From NCBI RefSeq assembly GCF_030814215.1, contig NZ_JAUSUT010000001.1, forward strand, positions 3,906,001 to 3,970,000: a DNA stretch of 64,000 bases, given 5' to 3'. Within the stretch, counting starts at the first letter, position 1; each line of letters starts with the position of its first letter. Origin of the DNA: Amycolatopsis thermophila. Its GTDB lineage: Bacteria; Actinomycetota; Actinomycetes; Mycobacteriales; Pseudonocardiaceae. The notes beneath the pieces were generated by a model, which searched no databases, was not told where the DNA came from, and saw nothing but the letters and a program-made list of their open reading frames with translations. Below are positions 41,697 to 50,010 of this stretch, piece after piece. A program made the translations under genes and the position numbers.

Positions 41697-41744
41697 GACA
41701 CGGAAAAGGGCCCCCGGAGCGATCCGGGGGCCCTTTTCCGTGTC
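41697..41744. terminator. Large terminator hairpin after qcrB
   Basis: Perfect 22-bp stem (GACACGGAAAAGGGCCCCCGGA / complement) with a GCGA loop. The descending arm contains CCCTTTTCC. It lies between the convergent qcrB and Lrp-like genes and includes A/T blocks in both arms, so it can work in both directions. Confidence 0.9.
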
Positions 41745-41750
41745 GTGTCG

Positions 41751-42038
41751 TCAGTCGGCGTCCTCGACCCCGATCGCGAAGGCGGACTCGGTGTCGGCGG
41801 TCGAGTAGGACCGGAACGCGATGTGCGTGTCGGTGTCGATCACCCCCGGCACCTTGCCGATCTTGGCCGGGATGAGGTCGGCGAGCTCTTCGTGGGCGTG
41901 CACGCGCACGATCGCGATCAGGTCGACGTCGCCGGCGCACGAGTACACCTCCGCCACGCCGTCGATGTCGGCGATCGCCTGCGCGGTCTCCGGGATGCTG
42001 TCCGCCACGGCGTGAATCAGCACGATCGCGGTGATCAC
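41751..42038 (-). CDS. Stand-alone Lrp/AsnC ligand-binding (RAM) domain protein
   Basis: 95-aa protein made only of the AsnC/Lrp C-terminal effector domain (ITAIVLIHAVADSIPETAQA; SCAGDVDLIAIVRVHAHEEL; GVIDTDTHIAFRSYS), with no DNA-binding helix-turn-helix. Such proteins assemble with full-length Lrp or act alone as amino-acid-sensing oligomers. GTG start with AGGAGG six bases upstream. Between the exonuclease gene and the qcrB terminator; homologues next to qcrB/trpD are common in actinobacteria. Confidence 0.88.
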   Translation of the reverse strand: MITAIVLIHAVADSIPETAQAIADIDGVAEVYSCAGDVDLIAIVRVHAHEELADLIPAKIGKVPGVIDTDTHIAFRSYSTADTESAFAIGVEDAD

Positions 42039-42091
42039 TCGCGTCCTCCTCGCATGAATTGGGTAGCGCGGCGATCGTAGCTCCCGTGCCG

Positions 42092-43831
42092 TCACCCGGC
42101 CTGCTCGAGCGACACGGCCGTCGACACCTGCTCCAGCCAGCCGCGCCAGGGCCCGGCGCCGCGCGCGGGCTCCGACCACGGCACGGCCGTGCGCACCAGC
42201 CGCACGCCGGGCCGGGTGAGCCAGCGCAACAGGATCGACGTCTCCTCCGCGGGCGCCCCGTAGAGCGGGCCGGGACCGGGCTCGACGGTCTCCGCGGAGG
42301 CCACGAGCTGGTCCACCACCGGCATCGGCGGAACACCCCGGCGCGCGACGCCGGCCGAAGCCAGCCTGCCGTGCCGGATCACCGCGAACTCCCACCCGCG
42401 GTTGCCGTCCGGCGCCGCGGCGACCAGCTCGGGGATCGCGGCGAGCGCGGACAGCCGGTGCGCCCGGTCCACCGCGCGCACGAGCACCGCGAGTTCGTCC
42501 CGCCGCCGCGCGGCCTGTTCGAAGTGCTCGGCGCCGGCCAGCTCGTCGAGCTGACGCCGCGCCGAGTCCAGGGGCCGGGTGCCGCGGCCGGAGACCAGGT
42601 CGACGATCGCGTGCACGCTCGGCGTGTACTCCTCGACGCTCTGCCGTCCCGCGCAGGGCGCGCCGCAGCGGCCCAGCTCGGCCAGCGCGCACGGCCGGCC
42701 GGACGGCGTGTGCGCGGAGATCCGTTGCGTGCAGGTGCGCAGGCCGGTGGCGCTCGCCAGGGCGTCGGCGGCGATCTTGGCCGTCACCTGCGAGGAGAAC
42801 GGGCCGAGCGCGCCGTCCTTGGGCAGCCGCACCACCGACAGACGCGGGAACGCCTCGTCGGTCAGCACGATCCACCACGATTTGCGCGGGTTCTTCGACC
42901 GCCGGTTGTACGACGGCCGGTGCGCCGCCAGCAGCCGCAGTTCGCGGATCTGGGCCTCCAGTGCGTGACTGCACTCGATGCCGTCCACCCGCTCGGCCAG
43001 AGCGACCATCTCGCGGATGCGGCCACGGCTCTCCGAGCCGGTGAAGTACTGGCGCACCCGGCGGCGGAGGTTGCTCGCCGTGCCCACGTACAGCACCTCG
43101 TCGCCCGGCCCGCGGAACAGGTAGACGCCCGGCCGTTCCGGCAGGTGGGCGGCCATCCCGCGCTTGCGCCGCTGCGCGGGAGTGACCTCGGGCAGGTAGT
43201 CGAGCAGCTCCTCCAGCGACTGCACGCCCACGTTGCCGACGCGCTCCAGCAGCGCGTGCAGCACGTGGACGGTGGCACGGGCGTCCTCCAGGGCGCGGTG
43301 GTTGGGCGTGACCGGCGAGCCGAAGAGGGCGGCCAGCGCGGAGAGGCGGAAACTGGGGCTGTCCTGCCGCGTGAGCACCCGGCGCGCGAGCCGGACGGTG
43401 CACACCACCGCGGGCTTGGGCCACGCGTAGCCGTGGTGCAGGCAGGCCGCGCGGATGAACGAGGTGTCGAAGGGCGCGTTGTGCGCCACCAGCACCGCGC
43501 CGCTGGCGAACTCCAGGAAAGCGGGCAGTACCCGGTCGATCCGGGGAGCGTCGTGCAGCATCGCCGTCGTGATGCCGGTGAGCGCGACGATCTGCGGCGG
43601 GATCGGCATTCCCGGGTCCACGAGGGTGGCGAACTCGCCCAGCACCTCGCCGCCGCGGACCTTGACCGCGCCGATCTCGGTGATCCCGTGCGGGCCCGGT
43701 TTCGTGCCGGTGGTCTCCAGGTCGAACACCACGAACGTGGTGTCCCGCAGCGGCGTGCCGAGCTCGTCGAAGGTCAGTTGCGCGCCGTCCGCCAGTTGCA
43801 TGATCGGCACCTTAGGGAGGGGGTCCGACAT
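42092..43831 (-). CDS. DEDD exonuclease / GIY-YIG (UvrC-like) nuclease fusion
   Basis: 579-aa protein fusing an epsilon-like 3'-5' exonuclease (residues ~25-195; VVFDLETTGTKPG, VAHNAPFDTSFI, HRALEDARATVHVL) to a GIY-YIG domain (~225-310; GVYLFRGPGDEVLYVGTASNL). A UvrC-like Cys segment with four cysteines in the order RTC, RPC, GRC, APC (~380-415) matches the Fe-S ligands of UvrC, and a UVR-like helical pair follows (QLDELAGAEHFEQAARRRDEL). Homologue of Rv2191. Likely DNA-repair nuclease. No strong Shine-Dalgarno at the ATG. Confidence 0.92.
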   Translation of the reverse strand: MSDPLPKVPIMQLADGAQLTFDELGTPLRDTTFVVFDLETTGTKPGPHGITEIGAVKVRGGEVLGEFATLVDPGMPIPPQIVALTGITTAMLHDAPRIDRVLPAFLEFASGAVLVAHNAPFDTSFIRAACLHHGYAWPKPAVVCTVRLARRVLTRQDSPSFRLSALAALFGSPVTPNHRALEDARATVHVLHALLERVGNVGVQSLEELLDYLPEVTPAQRRKRGMAAHLPERPGVYLFRGPGDEVLYVGTASNLRRRVRQYFTGSESRGRIREMVALAERVDGIECSHALEAQIRELRLLAAHRPSYNRRSKNPRKSWWIVLTDEAFPRLSVVRLPKDGALGPFSSQVTAKIAADALASATGLRTCTQRISAHTPSGRPCALAELGRCGAPCAGRQSVEEYTPSVHAIVDLVSGRGTRPLDSARRQLDELAGAEHFEQAARRRDELAVLVRAVDRAHRLSALAAIPELVAAAPDGNRGWEFAVIRHGRLASAGVARRGVPPMPVVDQLVASAETVEPGPGPLYGAPAEETSILLRWLTRPGVRLVRTAVPWSEPARGAGPWRGWLEQVSTAVSLEQAG

Positions 43832-43882
43832 TCCCGGGCGGGACGACCGGTGATCGTTACCGAACCGGACTACCCTGAACGG

Positions 43883-45253
43883 ATGTTTCCCTCAGTGCAC
43901 GCCGAAGAGCCCGAAGACCCCGGTCTCCGGGCTGCCGCGGCGGGCCCGGGTCAGGAACCGGATGATCGGTCCGTGACCTGGCGCGAGCTGCCCGAGCCGG
44001 TGCGGGCCCGGCTCGCCGAGCTGGCCGCGGAGGCACTGGGGAAGATCCCGCGCATCGACATCCCGCAGCAACTGCGGCCCGTGGCGAAGTTCGCACCCGC
44101 CAAACGGGCCAAGCTGGGCGGAGCGGCGTTGCTCACCACCCTGGAGGACTCGACCGCGTTCCGCGCCGCCGTCCTGGAGTGGGTGCGTGAGTACCGGCCG
44201 GACGCGCTCGACCCGAATGACCCGGACCCGGTCGCCGCGGCGGTCGCGGCGGTCCTGTTGGGTGAGTCGAGCGCCGCGACGCGCGTGCGGCTGGTGGTCA
44301 AGAACGCGGCGGAGACGGCGTTGCGGGCCGAGCGCGATGCGGCGGTGGCGCGCAGCCAGCGGCTGGAGGCGGAGCTCGCCCGTGTGCGCGAGGAGCTGGC
44401 GGAGGCGCTGGAGGCGGTCGAGGGCGTGCGGCGGGAGCGGGAGGCTGAGCTGACCAAGCTCCGCAACCGGCTCCGGGAGCAGGGCACGCAGCTGCGGCAG
44501 GCCAAGGACGCGGCCGAGGAGATCCGTGAGCGCCTCGCGGGGGCCGACGTGCGGCGGGAGCAGGAGGTCGCTGCGCTGACCGCGCAGCTGGAGCGTGAGC
44601 GCCAGCGGGCGGCTGCCGAGCGGACGCGGGCGGAACGGGCGGCCGCGGACGCGGAGATCGCGCGCCAGTCCGCGAAGGAGGCCCGCGAGGCCGACGAGGT
44701 GCGGCTGGCGTTGCTCGTGGACACGCTGCAGGGCGCGGTCTCCGGGCTGCGGCGGGAGCTGGCCCTGGACACCAGTTCACGGCGCCCCGCGGACAGCGTG
44801 CCGGGTGCTTCGTCGGGCACCGGTGCCGGCCGGCAGGTCCGGGACCCGGCGGTGCTGGAACGGCTGCTCGCGCTGCCCAGCGTCCACCTCATCGTCGACG
44901 GCTACAACGTGACCAAGACCGGCTACCCCGAGCTGGCGCTGGCCGACCAGCGCAACCGGCTGGTCCAGCAGCTCGCCGCGCTCGCGGCGCGCACGGGCGC
45001 GGAGATCACGGTCGTGTTCGACGGCGCTGAGGTGATGTCGGTGCCGACCGTGAGCGCGCGGGGGGTGCGGGTGCTGTTCTCCGACCCCGGCGTGATCGCC
45101 GACGACGTCATCCGGTCGCTGGTGGCGGCCGAGCCGCAGGGGCGGCCGCTGGTCGTCGCGTCGACGGATCGCGGGGTGGCGGATTCGGTGCGCCGATCCG
45201 GTGCGCATCCGGTCGCTTCAGCGGTGTTGCTGGCCCGGCTGGGGCGGGTCTGA
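43883..45253 (+). CDS. NYN-domain (PIN-like) RNase-type protein with coiled coil
   Basis: 456-aa protein in three parts. A conserved N-terminal region (SVTWRELPEPVRARLAELAA, ~residues 30-160) comes first. A long charged coiled coil (~165-310, heptad-rich Glu/Arg/Ala) follows. The C-terminal NYN domain begins at VHLIVDGYNVTKTGYPEL and has the acidic cluster VVFDGAE and ASTDRGVADSV, as in PIN-like ribonucleases. ATG 43883 has TACCCT six bases upstream (leaderless); GTG 43850 is the alternative. Probably an RNA-processing or decay enzyme; the target is unknown. Confidence 0.85.
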   Translation: MFPSVHAEEPEDPGLRAAAAGPGQEPDDRSVTWRELPEPVRARLAELAAEALGKIPRIDIPQQLRPVAKFAPAKRAKLGGAALLTTLEDSTAFRAAVLEWVREYRPDALDPNDPDPVAAAVAAVLLGESSAATRVRLVVKNAAETALRAERDAAVARSQRLEAELARVREELAEALEAVEGVRREREAELTKLRNRLREQGTQLRQAKDAAEEIRERLAGADVRREQEVAALTAQLERERQRAAAERTRAERAAADAEIARQSAKEAREADEVRLALLVDTLQGAVSGLRRELALDTSSRRPADSVPGASSGTGAGRQVRDPAVLERLLALPSVHLIVDGYNVTKTGYPELALADQRNRLVQQLAALAARTGAEITVVFDGAEVMSVPTVSARGVRVLFSDPGVIADDVIRSLVAAEPQGRPLVVASTDRGVADSVRRSGAHPVASAVLLARLGRV

Positions 45254-45399
45254 GAATTTTTTTTGTGGCCGGTTTCCGCTGGTCACAAGGTTCTGGGTGC
45301 GCGAATGGTCCATTCGTTCGATACGCGAGCCCGGAATTGTCGGTGGTGACTCGTACCGTGCATCCCAGCAAGAGCGGACAGGCCGCGAGGAGGCTGGAA

Positions 45400-45630
45400 A
45401 TGTACGACAACAGCGTGATCATCGACTGCAACCGCTGCGCGCTGCGGGGCCGCGCGTGCGGCGAGTGCGTGCTGAGCGCCGTGGTCGACGCACCCCCGGT
45501 CGTCGAACTCGACCACGAGGAACTCACCGCGGTCGAGTTGCTGGCCGACGCGGGGCTCGTCCCGCCGATCCGGATGACCACCCGCGGGCGGCGCCCGCAC
45601 GTCCGGCTCCCCGAGCGCCGGGCCGGCTGA
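45400..45630 (+). CDS. Small conserved cysteine-motif protein
   Basis: 76-aa protein starting MYDNSVIIDCNRCALRGRAC, giving the cluster C-x2-C-x6-C-x2-C (residues ~10-23), suited to a zinc or small Fe-S site. The rest is an acidic helix (VVELDHEELTAVELLADAGLVPP) and a basic tail. GAGGAGG lies six bases before the ATG. I recall the same small gene upstream of Rv2190c-type NlpC/P60 hydrolases in other actinobacteria. Function unknown. A T8 run just upstream (near 45260) may end the NYN transcript. Confidence 0.8.
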   Translation: MYDNSVIIDCNRCALRGRACGECVLSAVVDAPPVVELDHEELTAVELLADAGLVPPIRMTTRGRRPHVRLPERRAG

Positions 45631-46800
45631 GGAGCCTCCCGCCGGCCGACTGCGGCTGGGCGCCGCCGGCCGGCTGCTGAGCGTGCCGCCGGCCGGCTGA
45701 GGTGGGCCAGCGCCCGGGCACCGCCGGCTGTCCCAGCGCAGCCGGCCCGCGCCAGCGCTCCTGCCCACAGCCGGGTGCGCGTCGGTGGGCGCCGGCTGGG
45801 CTGGTTGCGTCTGGGCGCGGGCAGGTTGCGTCTGGGGTCGGTCCCGGGTGAGGCGGCTGCTGCTGGCGCGGGCAGGTTGCCGCTGGGTCGGTTGGTCCAC
45901 TGTCGCTGGGCGCTGGCCGGTCGCTGCTGGGGCGAACGTGCGAGCTGCGCCGAACGTGAGCTTCGACGGTCCACCGCCGGAGCGCAGCGCGGACCAGGTG
46001 AGGCGCGGTGGCTAGTGGGTCGGGAATCTCATCCGGAGCGGTCGAGGACGCCGTCCCACCCATCACCACCCGAACCGGAAGCCGGCAACGCAAGTCGGCA
46101 CACAGCCTCCCCAGACCTCCCCTGCAGCCCCCCGGCGGCCGGCAACGCGAGGCGAGGTGCGGCCTTCCCAGACCTCCCCCGCCCCCGATCCCCAGCCCGC
46201 CTTTGGTCGCCGATCAGGCGTGTCAAGGTACTCTTTCCCGCCTTGACACGTCTGCTCGGCGACCGAAACCCTCCTCCCGGAGGGGGCGGGGGAGGTCGGC
46301 ACCCCAGGCGACCACCCAGCGCCGCAGGCGCCCTGGCCGAAGGCCAGAGAAAAAGATCAAAAGATGTCCTCGCCGGACGGGCAGGCTCCGGGATGACGGG
46401 GAATGCAGTCATCTCACCTCATGCAGTGGGTCGCTGGGTGGTCATCCCGTCGCCTGGCCGAGGCCTATCGCCGTGAGCCATCGCACCCACTTCTCCGCAC
46501 CCTCCCGCCGCAAGCCAACGCGAACGTCTGGACGGCCGTCGCGCACCGTGCCCGTCGCGCACCGGGCCGTCGGGTGCCGACACCCAGAGCGCGGCCCCGG
46601 CTCCGATCAGCCCGGCTCCGATCAGCCGGAGGCGCCAAGCCGACAAACGGTCGCTTTCATCGGCAAACGGTCAGTAGTCGTGATCCTGCTTACTGTTGCC
46701 CTGGTCACACCCACAGGGGAACTGCTGGTCCGAACGGGGTCGGAGGTGATTACGCAAAGTTTTTACCGGTGCCTGGTGGACGCGACGGCGGCGTTTTCGT
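45631..46800. other. Repeat-rich non-coding region
   Basis: About 1.17 kb with no credible gene on either strand. It holds many imperfect repeats: GCCGCCGGCCGGCTG at 45662-45676 and 45685-45699; GGCGCGGGCAGGTTGC at 45814-45829 and 45865-45880; a ~41-bp unit beginning GCCGGCAACGC at 46081 and 46138; and tandem 15-mers CGGCTCCGATCAGCC at 46598-46627. A compound inverted repeat lies at 46205-46264, and a CTGGCC-GAA-GGCCAG hairpin with an A-rich tail near 46335. Frames that stay open here have no family resemblance. Confidence 0.75.
46205..46264. repeat. Compound inverted repeat, candidate dispersed element
   Basis: Outer arms GGTCGCCGA (46205-46213) and TCGGCGACC (46256-46264) enclose inner arms CGTGTCAAGG (46219-46228) and CCTTGACACG (46241-46250). 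Between the inner arms is a 12-base centre, TACTCTTTCCCG. The 60-bp symmetrical unit resembles a dispersed hairpin element rather than a terminator, as no gene ends nearby. Confidence 0.7.
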
Positions 46801-47064
46801 AACCTAGCCGAGATCTCGCGCCCGGCAGCCGTCACGCCCGTGGCGGCGACGCGAGATCGCCGCCGGAAGCAGCTTGTCGGGGAGCTGTGCCGGACCCACG
46901 CATGGACCCAGATGCGCTACCCCCTGCGTTCTGGACATGCCGGGTTACCGCCGTAGGCCGGCTCGGGTGCTTGTGTCCGCCCGTGCCCGGTCCCGTGTGG
47001 AGGGTCCCCCGACCTCCCGACGGCGGCCGGCTGGCGGCATGAGTGCAAAGGAGACACGCGCGGC
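46801..47064 (+). promoter_or_regulatory. Promoter and long structured leader of the NlpC/P60 gene
   Basis: TAACCT (46800-46805) is a plausible -10 box. It would give a leader of about 250 bases before GTG 47065. The leader opens with the stem GATCTCGCG/CGCGAGATC (46812-46820 with 46850-46858) and contains further GC-rich stems and GGGTTACC. Cell-wall hydrolase genes in actinobacteria often carry c-di-AMP (ydaO) riboswitches. The hallmark GGGGTGAAT is not visible here, so no class is assigned. Confidence 0.4.
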
Positions 47065-48120
47065 GTGCAGTCGCAACCCATCAAGCGCGTGGTCGCAGGA
47101 GCCCTGGCCGCCGCCGCGGTACTCGCGGTGGGAGGTCTCCCCACGGCTCCGGCCGGCGCGGTCCCCATCCCCGCCCCGCAGCAGCCCACCAACTCCGCGG
47201 ACGCCCTGGCGCAGTACCGGCAGCTCGCCGCCCAGGCCGAGCAGCTGAACCAGGAGGCCATGCAGGCGCAGGCCGACCTCGACGCCAAGCAGGCCGACCT
47301 CGACCGGGCCAACGCCGACCTGGCGGCCGCCCAGACGGCGGGCCAGCAGGCGCTGGCCGCCAAGGAGCAGTACCAGGGCGTCGTCGACCAGTTCGCGGAC
47401 GCCTCGTTCGTCGGCGGGGTCCAGTTCAACAAGCTGTCCGCGTTGCTGAACGGCACGTCGGCGCAGGACTTCCTCGAGCGCTCCTCGGCTCTGGAGGTGC
47501 TCGCCGACGAGAAGAACAAGGCGCTCACCGACTACAACAACGCGATCCAGCAGGCGGCGGCCGCGCAGGCGGCGGCCGCGGACGCGCAGACCCGGTCGCA
47601 GGCCGCCAAGGACGCCGCCGCGGCGCTCCTGAACGACCTGCACGCGCGGCAGGCCGCGCTGAACGCCCAGCTCGCGCAGCTGGACCAGGTCCGTCAGCGG
47701 CTCACGGCGTCCGAGCGGGCGTCGCAGAAGGACGTCGGCGGCAGCGCGCCGAACCTGCCCGCGCCGACGGCGGCCGCCCAGACGGCGGTCAACGTCGCGC
47801 TGAGCAAGCTCGGCAGCCCGTACGGCTGGGGCGACACGGGCCCGAGCTCGTTCGACTGCTCGGGCCTGACGATGTACGCCTACGGCAAGGCCGGCATCAG
47901 CCTGCCGCGCACGAGCCAGTCGCAGGCCACGGTCGGCCTCGCCGTGTCGCGGTCGCAGCTGCAGCCGGGCGACCTGGTGTTCTTCGGCTCGCCGATCCAC
48001 CACGTCGGCATCTACCTGGGCGACGGCAAGATGGTGCACGCCCCCGAGACCGGGGACGTGGTCAAGGTCTCGCCGCTGCAGAACGACTACGTGGGGGCCC
48101 GCCGCGTCGCGGTGAACTGA
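47065..48120 (+). CDS. Secreted NlpC/P60 peptidoglycan endopeptidase
   Basis: 351-aa cell-wall hydrolase (Rv2190c/RipC-like). A signal peptide ([21 protein letters not shown], cleavage near residue 32) is followed by a long Ala/Gln coiled coil (~45-220) and a C-terminal NlpC/P60 domain. The catalytic Cys is in SSFDCSGLTMYAY and the His in HHVGIYLGDGKMVHAP. It cleaves peptide stems during growth or division; the coiled coil probably autoinhibits it and receives an FtsEX-type signal. GTG start with AAGGAG ten bases away. The long leader upstream implies post-transcriptional control. pimB follows. Confidence 0.93.
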   Translation: MQSQPIKRVVAGALAAAAVLAVGGLPTAPAGAVPIPAPQQPTNSADALAQYRQLAAQAEQLNQEAMQAQADLDAKQADLDRANADLAAAQTAGQQALAAKEQYQGVVDQFADASFVGGVQFNKLSALLNGTSAQDFLERSSALEVLADEKNKALTDYNNAIQQAAAAQAAAADAQTRSQAAKDAAAALLNDLHARQAALNAQLAQLDQVRQRLTASERASQKDVGGSAPNLPAPTAAAQTAVNVALSKLGSPYGWGDTGPSSFDCSGLTMYAYGKAGISLPRTSQSQATVGLAVSRSQLQPGDLVFFGSPIHHVGIYLGDGKMVHAPETGDVVKVSPLQNDYVGARRVAVN

Positions 48121-48135
48121 TCCCCCGCAGGTCCC

Positions 48136-48167
48136 AGGGGCGGCGTCGCGATCGCGGCGCCGCCCCT
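48136..48167 (+). terminator. Hairpin after the NlpC/P60 gene
   Basis: Stem AGGGGCGGCG (48136-48145) with CGCCGCCCCT (48158-48167) and a 12-base palindromic loop, 15 bases after the stop. No T-run; moderate support. Confidence 0.55.
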
Positions 48168-48239
48168 GTGCGTTCGTGGCCGTGCGCCTGGGGCCGCGTC
48201 CGTCCCACCGCCGGAACCCGGCCTAGTAGTCTCCAGCCC

Positions 48240-49394
48240 GTGCTTCGGACCCTGCTGGTGACCAACGACTTCCCGCCACGGCCCGGGGGGATCCAGAACT
48301 ACCTGAACTCCTTCGCGCGCCTGCTGCCGTCCGACCAGCTCGTCGTCTACGCACCCTCCTGGGACAAGCCCTCCGGCTCCCACCCCGAGTTCGACGCCGC
48401 CGCGCCGTTCGAGGTGGTACGCCACCCCACGTCGTTGATGCTGCCCACCCCCGACGTGCTGCGCCGCGCCAAGGAGATCATGCGCGCCCACGACTGCCAG
48501 GCCGTCTGGTTCGGCGCCGCCGCGCCGCTGGCCCTGCTCGCGCAGCCGTTGCGCGCCGCGGGTGCGGAGCGGGTCGTCGCGAGCACCCACGGCCACGAGG
48601 TCGGCTGGTCGATGCTGCCCCTGGCCCGGCAGGCGCTGCGCCGCATCGGCGGCACCACCGACGTGATCACGTACGTCAGCAAGTACACCCGCGGCCGGTT
48701 CGCCTCCGCGTTCGGCCCGTCGGCCGGGCTGGAGCTGCTGCCACCCGGCGTCGACCCGGACGTGTTCAAACCCGACGACGCCGCGCGCGCCGAGATCCGC
48801 GCCCGCCACGGCCTCGGCGACCGCCCGACGGTCGTGTGCGTGTCCCGGCTGGTGCCGCGCAAGGGCCAGGACATGCTCATCCACGCCCTGCCCGAGCTGC
48901 GCCGCCGCGTCCCGGACGTCGCGCTGCTGCTGGTCGGCGGCGGACCGTACCGGAAGTCGCTGGAACGCCTCGCCGACGGTCTCGGTGTCGCGGCCGACGT
49001 CGTCTTCACCGGCTCGGTGCCGTGGCCCGAGCTCGCCGCCCACTACGCCGCCGGGGACGTCTTCGCGATGCCCGCCCGCACCCGCGGCAAGGGCCTCGAC
49101 GTGGAGGGGCTGGGCATCGTCTACCTGGAGGCCTCGGCCACCGGGCTGCCGGTGATCGCGGGCAACTCGGGTGGCGCGCCGGAGACGGTGGTGGACGAGG
49201 TGACCGGGCACGTGGTCGACGGCCGGGACGTCCACCAGCTCGTCGAGACGCTCACGCCGCTGCTCACCGACCCGGCGCGAGCGCGCAAGATGGGCGCCGC
49301 CGGCCGGGACTGGGTGACCGGGCACTGGCGCTGGGACCTGCTGGGCGCCCGCCTGCGCACCCTCCTCAGCGGTGAACGGGTCACGACCCCCTGA
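48240..49394 (+). CDS. pimB: GT4 mannosyltransferase PimB' (phosphatidylinositol mannoside synthesis)
   Basis: 384-aa retaining GT-B glycosyltransferase adding the second mannose to PIM1 on the cytoplasmic face, using GDP-mannose. The opening LLVTNDFPPRPGGIQNYLN, the central VSRLVPRKGQDMLI and the family E-x7-E region DVEGLGIVYLEASATGLPV are all present. Length equals mycobacterial Rv2188c, and the neighbourhood matches. GTG start with TAGTCT seven bases upstream and no Shine-Dalgarno (leaderless). Its 3' end overlaps the convergent kinase-like gene by 14 bases. Confidence 0.92.
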   Translation: MLRTLLVTNDFPPRPGGIQNYLNSFARLLPSDQLVVYAPSWDKPSGSHPEFDAAAPFEVVRHPTSLMLPTPDVLRRAKEIMRAHDCQAVWFGAAAPLALLAQPLRAAGAERVVASTHGHEVGWSMLPLARQALRRIGGTTDVITYVSKYTRGRFASAFGPSAGLELLPPGVDPDVFKPDDAARAEIRARHGLGDRPTVVCVSRLVPRKGQDMLIHALPELRRRVPDVALLLVGGGPYRKSLERLADGLGVAADVVFTGSVPWPELAAHYAAGDVFAMPARTRGKGLDVEGLGIVYLEASATGLPVIAGNSGGAPETVVDEVTGHVVDGRDVHQLVETLTPLLTDPARARKMGAAGRDWVTGHWRWDLLGARLRTLLSGERVTTP

Positions 49395-50010
49395 CGCGTT
49401 CGAGCAGCGCCGGATGGCGGGGGTCGTCGGCGCGCACCACGACGTCCGCGATGTCCGCGGGCCGCACCTCCTCCTCGTAACGTTCGAACGCCGGCAAGGC
49501 CCACGTCTCGTCTTCGGGCAGGCGCCGCCGCAGCGCGCCGGGTGACAGCTGCAGGTGCACCGTCAGCTCGAAGGGGAGACCGCGCCCGAGCAGCATCTCG
49601 CCGTCGGCGATCAGCACACCCGGCGCGGGCAGCTCGACCCGCGCCATCCGCGTCGCCCGGTCACGGGTCGCGTCCCACAGCGCCGGCAGCACCCGCCCGC
49701 TTCCGTTGTCCCCCAACGGGTCCAGCACTTCGCGGCGCAGCGCGCCCTCGTCGAGCCACGACCAGTACCGTTCGTCCGGGTTCTGCCTGCCGAATTCGAA
49801 CCGCAGCGAAGCCGGCCGCAGGAAATCCACAGTGGACACCCGCTGCACGGCGCGGCCGCCGATGCGCAGCGGGTCGACCAGCGCGTCGGCGAGCCCGGCC
49901 GTGCCGGCCGGCCCGTCGACGGCGACGCGCACCCACGGCCGCGGCAGCGCGAGCACCCGCTCCGCCAGCTCGTCCACGAGACGCTCGAAGGTGATCGGCC
50001 GGTATCGCAC
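49381..50010 (-). CDS. Uridine-kinase-like P-loop-fold protein with degenerate Walker A
   Basis: 209 aa from GTG 50010 (YRPITFERLVDELAERVLAL). It follows the uridine/pantothenate-kinase fold (VRVAVDGPAGTAGLADALVD; VSTVDFLRPASLRFEFG; APGVLIADGEMLLGRGLPF; FELTVHLQLSPGALRRRLP). The P-loop, however, lacks the GK[S/T] triad that binds ATP phosphate, so kinase activity is questionable. I recall similar sequences annotated as uridine kinase in Amycolatopsis. A longer start at 50121 would run into the P450 promoter and is less likely. Weak ribosome-binding site. Confidence 0.75.
   Translation of the reverse strand: MRYRPITFERLVDELAERVLALPRPWVRVAVDGPAGTAGLADALVDPLRIGGRAVQRVSTVDFLRPASLRFEFGRQNPDERYWSWLDEGALRREVLDPLGDNGSGRVLPALWDATRDRATRMARVELPAPGVLIADGEMLLGRGLPFELTVHLQLSPGALRRRLPEDETWALPAFERYEEEVRPADIADVVVRADDPRHPALLERVRGS

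Noticed and set aside
45640..45900. Possible CRISPR array from repeated GC-rich units
   Set aside because: Repeats are imperfect, of unequal spacing and without unique spacers of constant length; no cas genes in the window.
46419..46646. Short minus-strand frame that could encode a membrane-like peptide (LRLIGAGLIGAGAALWV)
   Set aside because: The hydrophobic repeat arises from the tandem 15-mer CGGCTCCGATCAGCC; the start is TTG with no ribosome-binding site, inside the repeat region.
46008..46802. Plus-strand frames across the repeat region
   Set aside because: No ribosome-binding site, no family resemblance, Arg/Pro-rich composition and overlap with inverted repeats; treated as non-coding.
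46801..47064. Confident assignment of a ydaO c-di-AMP riboswitch
   Set aside because: The conserved GGGGTGAAT-type core and closing CAGCTxACCTCG were not found, so only an unclassified structured leader is reported.
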